A DNA stretch of 64,000 nucleotides, taken from NCBI GenBank assembly GCA_016711295.1, contig JADJTE010000002.1, positions 434,001 through 498,000 of the forward strand, given 5' to 3'. A program made the translations under genes and the position numbers. Shown one piece after another: positions 56,482-64,000 of this stretch; the first letter of the stretch is position 1, and each line of letters starts with the position of its first letter. Source of the stretch: Sphingobacteriales bacterium. GTDB lineage: Bacteria > Bacteroidota > Bacteroidia > Chitinophagales > UBA2359. The notes beneath the pieces were generated by a model. The model made no database searches. It saw only the letters and a list, made by a program, of their open reading frames with translations, and had not been told where the DNA came from.

Positions 56482-56489
56482 TACCTTTG
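56482..56489 (+). promoter_or_regulatory. Bacteroidota -7 box (TACCTTTG) of the TMTC-like gene
   Basis: TACCTTTG 34 bp upstream of ATG 56523, which supports the frameshifted upstream start of that gene. Confidence 0.6.
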
Positions 56490-56522
56490 TGCTAATACAC
56501 TTGCTTTTATTTGCCCAATTTT

Positions 56523-58432
56523 ATGTCCAAAAAAACACCCACTGAAGCACCGATACAAAATCGGTAGCAAAAAAGTTATCCAAAACCGATACTTCTCCTG
56601 CCGATACTTTTCCGGCAGATAAGTCCGCCAATGCGCCCAACTATTGGCTTTATGCTACTTATGTCCTATTGTTTGTAGTGGTGTGGGTTTTGTACCAAGC
56701 AGGTTTTGGCAACGAATTTGTCGATTGGGACGATTATGAATACGTGAAAGAAAATAGCTACGTATTGCGTCCTTCTTGGTCAAATGCTATGACCTTGCTA
56801 AAAACGGCTTATTTTGGCAATTATCACCCGCTGACGATGTGGTCGTATATGGCTACCGCTGCTTGGATAGGCAAAGATGCAGGTTCTTTTATTATGGTCA
56901 ATGTGTTGTTGCACGCCATAAATGCTTGTTTGGTCGCTTATTTTGCTTATCGGCTGTCGGGGCGCGTTGTGTGGGTAGCTGTTCTTACCGCCTTGTTTTT
57001 TGCCGTTCATCCCTTGCATGTCGAGTCGGTAGTATGGGTATCAGAGCGCAAAGACGTATTATACGGATTATTTTTTTTGGCGGCTTGTATCGGCTATCTG
57101 CGCTATTTAGACCGTCCTAGCGTTGGACGTTATGCAGTCGTTTGGGCTTTATTTTTGCTGTCGTGCTTGTCCAAACCCGCTGCTATCATATTGCCTATCT
57201 TATTATTATTATTAGATGATTGGCATGACCGTTCTTGGTTCTCGCCCCGCGTATGGGTAGAAAAAATACCTTTTTTTGCCTTGTCGTTCTTGTTTGGTAG
57301 CATTGCGCTTAGTATCCAAAACGGCGGCGATTTTATGGGATTGCTACCCACTTCCTCAGCCAAAGCCTTTGCAGTGAGCCATTTGGATATTTCGTGGGTA
57401 CAACGTTGCCAAGATGCCGCTTATGCCTTGATGACTTATTTGATACGCTTGTTTGTGCCACACAGCATGGCGGCATATCACCCCTATCCCGCTACCTACG
57501 ATAGCCCAGTTTTTGTACTCTATCCTCTGTTAGCCATAGCACTATTTGCCACGGCTATATACAGCCGCCGCTATACCAAAATTTTATTTTTTGGGTTCAT
57601 GTTTTATTTGGTATGCTTGTTATTGGTCTTGCAATTTGTATCGGTGGGGTCTGCTATTATAGCAGAACGCTATACCTATTTGCCTTATATCGGCATATTA
57701 TTTGCCTTGTTTTATGGATTGCATCGGCTAAGTGAAAACCGCCCCGTTGCTTGGCGTACTGCCGTAGGAGGCGCAGCAGTAGTAGTGGCATTGCTGTTTG
57801 CTGTTCGCACTCATAATTACATACCTGCTTGGAAAAATACCCTTGCATTGTGGGATAACGTGATACAATATTACCCCGATGTAGCCAAACCATATACCTT
57901 GCGCGGCACTTTTAAGGGCAAAAGCGGCGATTTAGCAGCCGCCATCAAAGATTTTGAGCATGCCCTAAGCCTTGATACTGTATATGCTGCTACCTACGAA
58001 GGCTTGGGCAATGCTTATGGGTTTCAGGGGCAACCCCAAAAAGCCCTCGCGATGTTCGAAAAAGCCTTGCAATACGACCCTAACAACGGCAAATCGTATT
58101 ATAATCGCGCTTTGGCAAACGTACAGTTGCAACAGTTCGACCGCGTATTGCCCGACCTCGACCGCGCCTTAGAACTTACCCCTAATCGGGCGGGCGAAAT
58201 AGCTTCGCTACGCGGTTATATTTATTTGCAGCAAAAAAAATATACCGATGCTGTCAATGCCTACGGGCAAGCCCTGCAAATACAGCCCACTGCTGCTGCT
58301 TATTGTTATAGAGGGGTAGCTCAGATGAACCTCAATAACCATACTGCTGCCCGCGCCGACCTACAACGCGCCCTACAAATAGACCCTAATATGGCAGAAG
58401 CAAAACAATATTTGGCGCAAATACCGCAATAA
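56523..58432 (+). CDS. TMTC-like membrane protein with C-terminal TPR repeats (one apparent frameshift)
   Basis: About 635 residues. Start MSKKTPTEAPIQ, frame break near 56560 (CGGTAGC), then a Lys/Ser/Pro-rich segment and NYWLYATYVLLFVVVWVLYQ. Residues ~50-430: about 9-11 membrane helices with the family motif FVDWDDYEYVKEN and HPLHVESVVWVSERKDVLYG, as in TMTC/ArnT-type glycosyltransferases. Residues ~440-635: four or more TPR units (AATYEGLGNAYGFQGQPQKA, GKSYYNRALANVQLQQFDRV). It probably transfers a sugar in the membrane or scaffolds a surface complex. Placed between two Rep elements upstream and an AbiV-like gene downstream. Confidence 0.87.
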
Positions 58433-58469
58433 ACCCTTATTCCTTGTGCTATAAAGCTACAAAAAAACC

Positions 58470-58525
58470 GCTGACTCCCTCAAACAGGGAAATTCACTTC
58501 CCCTAAGCCACTGAAAGATAGGGAA
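58470..58525. repeat. Degenerate Pal repeats, intergenic
   Basis: CTGACTCCCTCAAACAGGGA and CTTCCCCTAAGCCACTGAAA followed by GATAGGGAATA: two decayed units of the same palindrome family. Confidence 0.6.
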
Positions 58526-58627
58526 TATTCAAGTAATATCCTCAATGATACCGTTGTGCAACACAGTTATTAAAACCCATAGCTTAGATGCAATTAGCGG
58601 TAGCGGTTTGGAATAACGGATATTTTG

Positions 58628-59329
58628 CTACCCCAAAATTTTATTGAACGGAAATTGCCCTAATCGCGCTGCAATAGGCTCGAAATAGTCTTTAATCCAT
58701 TTAAAAAATTGTTGGCGGCGTTTTTCGGGAATTTTTTGGTAAAACGAAATAACACCCAAGCAGTTATCTTTTAGTTCTGATACAATTTCTAAGGATTGTG
58801 CATAATCGACTATGCTGATGTCGGCGGGAGTATGCAGTTCTACGTTGTATTGGATATAAAAACCCTTGTCTTTTAATTGTTTGGCATTTGCCCACCAAGT
58901 CGAATAGCGGTTCGATTGTTGTACTAAATAGAGCGGGTTCATATTTTTGTCGAACAAACTGCTGAAACTTGGCAAACTAAGGCTCAACAAACTGTTGGTA
59001 GTGCGTTCAAATACTTGGTATAGCGAGCGTACAAATACGCCCATCACCACTACGCCTGGCGATACGGCATAGCCCTCGTCTTGTTCGGCGAAAAAGCGGA
59101 GCAGGGTTTTTACGCGCGACACGGGCAAACCCCAGCACGTCAGATATACCGACAAGGCTTTGATATACTCTTCGGCAGCGATGGTCAAATGGGCATTAGC
59201 AATGCCATACTCCTCTGTTTTGGCAATCAGAATAGCGGCTTTGATATGCCTATCGGCGTTTTGCAGCAACGAAGGGTAGAGCAAATGACATTCTTGCACG
59301 CTTAATCGTTCAAATGGGTCTTTTGTCAT
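58628..59329 (-). CDS. AbiV-like abortive infection protein
   Basis: 233 residues. The N-terminal region LLQNADRHIKAAILIAKTEE and NAHLTIAAEEYIKALSVYL, with conserved Glu-Glu, and the later DKGFYIQYNVELHTPADISI are typical of the AbiV/HEPN-like abortive infection family. AbiV from Lactococcus blocks phage translation after infection. No cognate toxin or antitoxin gene lies next to it. Its own -7 box (59353-59360, TATCTTTG on the minus strand) precedes the start. The remaining ~100 residues are divergent, so the call rests on the first half. Confidence 0.6.
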   Translation of the reverse strand: MTKDPFERLSVQECHLLYPSLLQNADRHIKAAILIAKTEEYGIANAHLTIAAEEYIKALSVYLTCWGLPVSRVKTLLRFFAEQDEGYAVSPGVVVMGVFVRSLYQVFERTTNSLLSLSLPSFSSLFDKNMNPLYLVQQSNRYSTWWANAKQLKDKGFYIQYNVELHTPADISIVDYAQSLEIVSELKDNCLGVISFYQKIPEKRRQQFFKWIKDYFEPIAARLGQFPFNKILG

Positions 59330-59352
59330 CGGAATTGTGTATTTTTGCGCCG

Positions 59353-59360
59353 CAAAGATA
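59353..59360 (-). promoter_or_regulatory. Bacteroidota -7 box (TATCTTTG) of the AbiV-like gene
   Basis: Minus-strand TATCTTTG 23 bp upstream of ATG 59329. Confidence 0.65.
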
Positions 59361-59633
59361 CGCTTTTATCGCCGCATAGTTATGATTCCGCGCTATTTGT
59401 CTTATCGAAGCAGGGCAAACGCATCAAAAAACAAAGATTGACTATTTAAATAAATTTTTATGCTTAATTTGTTGTTTATCAATAGAAAACAGAATTTATT
59501 TTCTATAAATTGTCAAACTAAAAAATATGGTCTAATTGTTTTTATTTATAAAGCACTGCTCATCGGACTATCACAATTTTAATGCGTTTGTCCCGTATCG
59601 AAGTATTTTTTACTGCATTCCACCACCGCCGCT

Positions 59634-60467
59634 ATGATGTCAGATTCCAACCCCCCCGCCAATAGCTACCGCACCGCCTTGATTTTTGGCGGTGTATTGC
59701 TATTATTAATAATGCTGCTCGTGCTGCCCAATGTAGGCGCGTGGCTCGCCGACCACGAGTCAAACCCTGCTACTGCTACTGATAGCAAACAAACCGCCGC
59801 CGATTCGAGGCAGACAGAGGTTGCTTCTGCAGGTAGCCGCCAAGCCCTCAGCCAACAAGCCACCCAATTATTAGAAGCAGGCAATTATCCCGATGCCATT
59901 CGCGCATTTGAACAAGTAACCCAACAAGACCCCAAAGATGCTAAGGGTTGGCATAACTTGGGCGTTGCTTACCACAAAAAAGGCGACCAAGACCAAGCTA
60001 TTGCCTTGTTTAACAAAGCTATTGCCCTCGACCCTACTTTTGCCGACCCCTATTATAGCCTCGGCATTGCCTACGAAGAAAAACAACAAATAGAGCAAGC
60101 CATTAAGAATTATACCCAACATATAGCCCTCGACCCTCAAAGCAAGAAGACCTACCTACGGCTCGGCTCACTCTACGATGCCCAACAGCAATTTGCCCGC
60201 GCTATTGATGCTTATCGCCGTGCGGCTGCCATCGACCCCGCTTATTATGTGGCTTACTATAATATAGGTAATGCTTTCTTGCACCAGCAATCCATAGACT
60301 CAGCTATAACTTATTACGAAAAAGCTATCGCCGTAAAACCCGATTATGCCAAAGCATATTCCAACTTGGGCAATTGTTACCTACAAAAAAAACAAAACGA
60401 CCGCGCTCAACAATATTTCAAAAAAGCCCTCGAATTAGACCCGTCTTTGAAAAAGTACGCAAAATAA
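59634..60467 (+). CDS. Membrane-anchored TPR protein
   Basis: 277 residues. One membrane helix (ALIFGGVLLLLIMLLVLPNV), a Thr/Ser/Ala-rich spacer and six TPR repeats (AIRAFEQVTQQDPKDAKGWH, HNLGVAYHKKGDQDQAIALF, YSLGIAYEEKQQIEQAIKNY, and so on). A periplasmic or cytosolic scaffold; no enzyme domain. It sits 14 bp before the barrel gene and is likely one operon with it. The repeats resemble, but are not identical to, those at the end of the TMTC-like protein. Confidence 0.87.
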   Translation: MMSDSNPPANSYRTALIFGGVLLLLIMLLVLPNVGAWLADHESNPATATDSKQTAADSRQTEVASAGSRQALSQQATQLLEAGNYPDAIRAFEQVTQQDPKDAKGWHNLGVAYHKKGDQDQAIALFNKAIALDPTFADPYYSLGIAYEEKQQIEQAIKNYTQHIALDPQSKKTYLRLGSLYDAQQQFARAIDAYRRAAAIDPAYYVAYYNIGNAFLHQQSIDSAITYYEKAIAVKPDYAKAYSNLGNCYLQKKQNDRAQQYFKKALELDPSLKKYAK

Positions 60468-60481
60468 TAATACCCATTTCT

Positions 60482-61150
60482 ATGAAAAAACTATTCTTAC
60501 GGTATGTTGCCGTCACCTTATTTTTTATCGGCTGCCTATTTGGTACTGCCCTCAAAGCCCAAACTTTCAAAGGTGGTATTGTGGCAGGTGCCAATTTTAC
60601 CCAAATAGACGGTGATGCCATTGCGGGATACACCAAAGTGGGTATCAATGCGGGCGTAGCAAGCGAAATAGTGCTGGGCAAGCGTTGGAGTCTTGCCCTC
60701 GAACTGCTGTATTCCCAAAAAGGGAGTGCCTCGTCCTATTCGCTCACTTCTTACGGCGGCGTACCCTTTCAAATCAGAATGCACTATGCCGACATTCCCG
60801 TATTAGTGCGTTACCACGATGTTATAGGCGGGCTTACGTTTGGCGGTGGTGCGTCGGTGGGTAGGTTGCTGGGGTATAAATACGTCGAAGATGGTTTAGA
60901 CTTAACCGAATCGTTTGATATGACCGACAAATTCAATGATTGGGATTTGCAGTTGATTGGCGATATTTCTTATATGTTTACACCTGTTTGGGGAATCAAT
61001 TTCCGCATAGCCTACTCTGCATTGTCTATACGCACCGATTGCGCCAATAGCCTTTTGCGCAACTGCGCCCAAGTGAACAACGTCTTATCTCTGCGCACAG
61101 TATTTATGTTCAGCGCACTAAATCAAAAAAATGTGGCAGGTAACGATTGA
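60482..61150 (+). CDS. Outer membrane beta-barrel protein (PorT-like)
   Basis: 222 residues. Signal peptide LFFIGCLFGTALKAQ; the mature part is a series of amphipathic beta strands with aromatic ends (FKGGIVAGANFTQIDGDAI, SLALELLYSQKGSASSYS, YADIPVLVRYHDVIGGLTF), the layout of the 'outer membrane protein beta-barrel' family that contains PorT, a component of gliding/type IX secretion. PorT itself is only one member; whether this one serves secretion is not known. A terminator follows at 61266. Confidence 0.85.
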   Translation: MKKLFLRYVAVTLFFIGCLFGTALKAQTFKGGIVAGANFTQIDGDAIAGYTKVGINAGVASEIVLGKRWSLALELLYSQKGSASSYSLTSYGGVPFQIRMHYADIPVLVRYHDVIGGLTFGGGASVGRLLGYKYVEDGLDLTESFDMTDKFNDWDLQLIGDISYMFTPVWGINFRIAYSALSIRTDCANSLLRNCAQVNNVLSLRTVFMFSALNQKNVAGND

Positions 61151-61265
61151 TATGTTGTTTTATTTGTATTTTTAATTTTAATTAATATTTAAAAATTACT
61201 TGCTGCTATTGCTTTGGTAGACCTCGGCAATGTATTGCTACCCAGCCATACCATTCTATCGCCAA

Positions 61266-61306
61266 AACCCTTGCACCTTAACCATAGGTCAAGGGTTTTT
61301 TTTCTT
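61266..61306 (+). terminator. Rho-independent terminator after the barrel gene
   Basis: AACCCTTG (61266-61273) pairs with CAAGGGTT (61290-61297), with inner ACC/GGT, followed by a run of eight T. Confidence 0.85.
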
Positions 61307-61455
61307 AGTGTTTGCGAATCCAAAAATGCTATCCCTGTTTGAGTAAAAAAGGGCGACTATTTGTTTTTTTTAGGCAGTATGCAGACTGCTCATGTTTGCA
61401 AGGTGTTAATGATTAAATAACCTATCTAAACACTGTCACACCCAATAATATTTCG

Positions 61456-61463
61456 TACCTTTG
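61456..61463 (+). promoter_or_regulatory. Bacteroidota -7 box (TACCTTTG) of the large surface protein gene
   Basis: TACCTTTG 32 bp upstream of the TTG at 61495. Confidence 0.55.
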
Positions 61464-61494
61464 CGCCCATATTTATCCTGATAGGGCTTGCCTA

Positions 61495-64000
61495 TTGAGT
61501 AAGAAACTCCACCGTATCAGCAACCTTAGTTTTCTTCCCGAACACTTCCCAAACTATGTTTGTTATGAATCTTTTTCCCTATCTGCTCAACTGCGATGTT
61601 GGCTCTTAGGTGCAGTGTTGGGTAGTCTGTGGTCCGTAGCGTTACAGGCACAAGACATCATCTTAATTGGCATGAACTCTGATGCCCCCGACCAAGTTTC
61701 ATTTGTAGCCACCACTACTATTCCCGCTGGGACAATCATCTATTTTCGTGATGATGAGTGGAATGGCACCGGCTTTGTCGATACCAACGAAGGTGCCATC
61801 AGCTATACTGCCCCAGCAGGAGGCATAGCACCTGGCACCGTAGTAGTCGTGACCACTGAAACAACTTTGGGGTCAAGCAATGGCGGGACAGTTGTAGTTG
61901 CTGATGCCTCGTTTGCTTTAGCTACCGCGGGCGATATTGTCTACGCATACTACGGTACGGCTTGGAATGCCCCTACCGAGATATTGTCGGTATTGGCAAA
62001 CAAAGTAGCTCCCACTAATGCAGAAGACCCAACAGGCGATGCCCTTGCCCCCAACGTAACAGTCATTAGCCTACCTTCATCGTTTATCAGTTTCGATAAC
62101 GTACAATATAACGGCACGCGCACAAATACAAGCATCACCGACCTCATTAACCCCAGCAATTGGACGGGCAATAGCACACCTATTATTCTAAATACCACCG
62201 CTTTTACCTTTGCTTGCCCCACCCTAAGCAACCTTACTGCTGATGCCACTACTACTTGTTCGGGCGATGCGGTACAGGTTTGTGCTACGGTCGATAATGC
62301 CAACGCACCTAACCCTACTGTGGTATTCAGCGACGGCGGCACACCCGTAGCGGGCGTAGCAACGGTTTTTGCGCCGCGCCCTCGCTCACTTACCGTAGGA
62401 CTCAATGCTCTCTCACCCTACACAATGCCCACGGGCACCATTTACGTAGGCGACTATATTTTGTTACCTGCTACTGCTCAACACCCTATCGAAACCACCA
62501 GCGTACCACCAGGTGCGGCAGATGTCACTTCGTCGTCTACGGGTGTAGTGTATCAAGTGACGGAGGAAGGCACTTACAATATTCGTTGCGCCATCCATAC
62601 GGGTAGCATGACAGGAACTTTTACAGCAGTAGCCCGACCCAACACCGATGCACAGCAATGTGCCACCCTCAATCCGACCAACACCAATTGTGCTGCATCA
62701 ACTGCCGATTTTACGGCTACGCCCGAAAATTGCGATGGCGGCGCAACCTTGAACGGTTTGGCGGCTACAGTATACCCCAATTTATCGCTCAACGCATCGG
62801 GTGATGGTGCTTGTGGTGTCATTAGTGCCACAGCTACACCTGCTGCTTGCGGCACGGTGACGTATAGCGTCGATTATACGGCGGGAGGTACTGACGTAAG
62901 TGGTGTAAGCGGCAATAGTTTTACGCCCTCGGCAGGTCAGTCGGGAACGATTACTTTTACTATCACCAATACAGGTGCGCCGTCGGGTTGTGCCGCTACC
63001 ACGTCAGGCGTAGTAGCGTTCGATTGCCCTGCGGCACCTGTTTGCCCCACTACGGTCAGCATATCGGGCGCACCTGCTACGGCATGTCAAGGCGCGAACA
63101 TTATGATGATGGCTTCGGTTGACCAAGGCGTATTAAATACCAATTACACGATACAATGGGAAGAAAGCATCGATGGCGGAGCATTTGCCTCCGTAGGTGC
63201 CGCCAATGGCGGGCAGACCTTGATGTATATGCCTGCCGTTTCTTGGTTATCGGTCTGTGGTGGCGAGAACCATACTTACCGTGTTGTGCTTACGCCTATT
63301 GGTGCTTGTGTGGGTGCGGCCCTCACGTCCAACACCAATACGACTTCCGTTTATCCGTCGTTGAGTATCTCGGCATCGGGTGATGGTGCTTGTGGTGTCA
63401 TTAGTGCCACAGCTACACCTGCTGCTTGCGGCACGGTGACGTATAGCGTCGATTATACGGCGGGAGGTACTGACGTAAGCGGTGTAAGCGGCAATAGTTT
63501 TACGCCTTCGGCAGGTCAGTCGGGAACGATTACTTTTACTATCACCAATACAGGTGCGCCGTCGGGTTGTGCCGCTACCACGTCAGGCGTAGTAGCGTTC
63601 GATTGCCCCGACCCCTGCACCAACTTCGCCCCGCCTACGGTCACATCGCCCATAGCGGTTTGCGAAGGCGGTAGCACGACCATCACGCCTACGGGCGGCG
63701 GTTCGGGTGGTACGGGCGGCGGCATCGCCGACCTATTTATTTCGGAATATGTAGAGGGTTCGAGTAATAATAAATGTATAGAGATATATAATGGCACAGG
63801 ATCGGCTGTTGTGTTAGATGGCGTATATGCCATAGGCGTTTATACTAACGGTAGCCCAACTATTAGCAGCACCTTTAATTTGGCGGGAACCATTGCTAAT
63901 AATGATGTTTGGGTTGTTTGTCGTACTGAGACTACCATTTTTACCCTCCAAGACCAATCCTTAGCACTTAACTATAACGGCAATGATGCAGTGGCTCTGC
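61495..64000 (+). CDS. Large repeat-containing surface protein with lamin-tail domain, 3' end outside window
   Basis: Open to the end of the window (over 830 residues). The start is uncertain: TTG 61495 is the only in-frame choice, while ATG 61557 or 61566 in another frame would join after one indel; both give the signal RCWLLGAVLGSLWSVALQAQ. The first domain begins QDIILIGMNSDAPDQVSFVA. Further on are beta-rich, Thr/Ser/Ala-rich repeats with paired Cys, and DLFISEYVEGSSNNKCIEIY with NGTGSAVVLDGVYAIGVY, the start of a lamin-tail domain. Two copies of a ~79-residue unit (SASGDGACGVISATATPAAC) are nearly identical. A type IX sorting domain is expected beyond the window. Confidence 0.82.
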   Translation, partial: MSKKLHRISNLSFLPEHFPNYVCYESFSLSAQLRCWLLGAVLGSLWSVALQAQDIILIGMNSDAPDQVSFVATTTIPAGTIIYFRDDEWNGTGFVDTNEGAISYTAPAGGIAPGTVVVVTTETTLGSSNGGTVVVADASFALATAGDIVYAYYGTAWNAPTEILSVLANKVAPTNAEDPTGDALAPNVTVISLPSSFISFDNVQYNGTRTNTSITDLINPSNWTGNSTPIILNTTAFTFACPTLSNLTADATTTCSGDAVQVCATVDNANAPNPTVVFSDGGTPVAGVATVFAPRPRSLTVGLNALSPYTMPTGTIYVGDYILLPATAQHPIETTSVPPGAADVTSSSTGVVYQVTEEGTYNIRCAIHTGSMTGTFTAVARPNTDAQQCATLNPTNTNCAASTADFTATPENCDGGATLNGLAATVYPNLSLNASGDGACGVISATATPAACGTVTYSVDYTAGGTDVSGVSGNSFTPSAGQSGTITFTITNTGAPSGCAATTSGVVAFDCPAAPVCPTTVSISGAPATACQGANIMMMASVDQGVLNTNYTIQWEESIDGGAFASVGAANGGQTLMYMPAVSWLSVCGGENHTYRVVLTPIGACVGAALTSNTNTTSVYPSLSISASGDGACGVISATATPAACGTVTYSVDYTAGGTDVSGVSGNSFTPSAGQSGTITFTITNTGAPSGCAATTSGVVAFDCPDPCTNFAPPTVTSPIAVCEGGSTTITPTGGGSGGTGGGIADLFISEYVEGSSNNKCIEIYNGTGSAVVLDGVYAIGVYTNGSPTISSTFNLAGTIANNDVWVVCRTETTIFTLQDQSLALNYNGNDAVAL
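62794..63029 (+). repeat. Near-identical 236-bp internal repeat, unit 1
   Basis: Matches unit 2 at 63373-63608 with about two mismatches; offset 579 bp (193 codons), so the repeat is in frame. Confidence 0.92.
63373..63608 (+). repeat. Near-identical 236-bp internal repeat, unit 2
   Basis: Differs from unit 1 at GACGTAAGC (T to C) and ACGCCTTCGG (C to T). Recent duplication or gene conversion. Confidence 0.92.

Overview
The window looks like a chromosomal piece of a member of the Bacteroidota. The evidence is repeated TAnnTTTG-type -7 promoter boxes just upstream of genes, a protein with a C-terminal type IX secretion sorting domain, a batB end, a PorT-like barrel, tandem S41 peptidases, DUF2024 and DUF2279 proteins, and kynurenine 3-monooxygenase. 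I cannot name the order or genus. Most genes are moderate in GC, but the restriction-modification stretch at about 0.5-4.2 kb is clearly more AT-rich, which suggests acquisition.

Layout. 0-4.2 kb: end of batB, then a methyltransferase (frameshifted) convergent with a probable restriction gene. 4.2-10.8 kb: AraC regulator, citrate synthase, two S41 peptidases. 11-15.6 kb: small metal-related cluster (membrane peptide, DUF2024, MarR with a Cys tail, Cd/Zn P-type ATPase) and a coiled-coil protein. 16-20 kb: CAP lipoprotein, a membrane protein, DUF2279 protein, truA. 20.2-24.3 kb: defence-like island with a CHAT-TIR fusion and a type IIG-like restriction-methylase. That gene carries a DUF559 nuclease segment bracketed by palindromic repeats. 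24.6-35 kb: a large type IX-secreted protein, an Lrp regulator, a free-standing tRNA-like RNA gene, surface-polysaccharide and secreted genes, 3-hydroxybutyryl-CoA dehydrogenase, lysS, frr. 35-47.9 kb: bacilliredoxin, cysN, an RND pump, kmo, a saccharopine dehydrogenase-like reductase, a 4'-phosphopantetheinyl transferase, a GH1 glycosidase, holB, an Rpn nuclease. 48-64 kb: a large LVIVD/dockerin-like surface protein, a FadJ-like enzyme, two FKBP lipoproteins, an APC permease, TMTC-like and TPR proteins, an AbiV-like protein, a barrel, and the start of a repeat-rich surface protein.

The most unusual content lies between and inside genes. I find at least four families of very short elements with terminal inverted repeats and exact target duplications: Rep-A with nine copies, Rep-B with two, and Rep-C and Rep-D each nested inside a Rep-A copy. 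A fifth repeat, a C-rich/G-rich palindrome of about 30 bp, sits inside protein-coding sequence and brackets the DUF559 segment. The other standout items are the CHAT-TIR fusion and the tRNA-like RNA with a 73-nt variable region.

Caution: at least fifteen genes, including essential ones (lysS, frr, gltA, truA, holding single-copy functions), carry apparent frameshifts, mostly one missing base in a homopolymer run. This pattern fits sequencing or assembly indels better than real gene decay, so 'broken' genes here should be read as probably intact unless stated otherwise.
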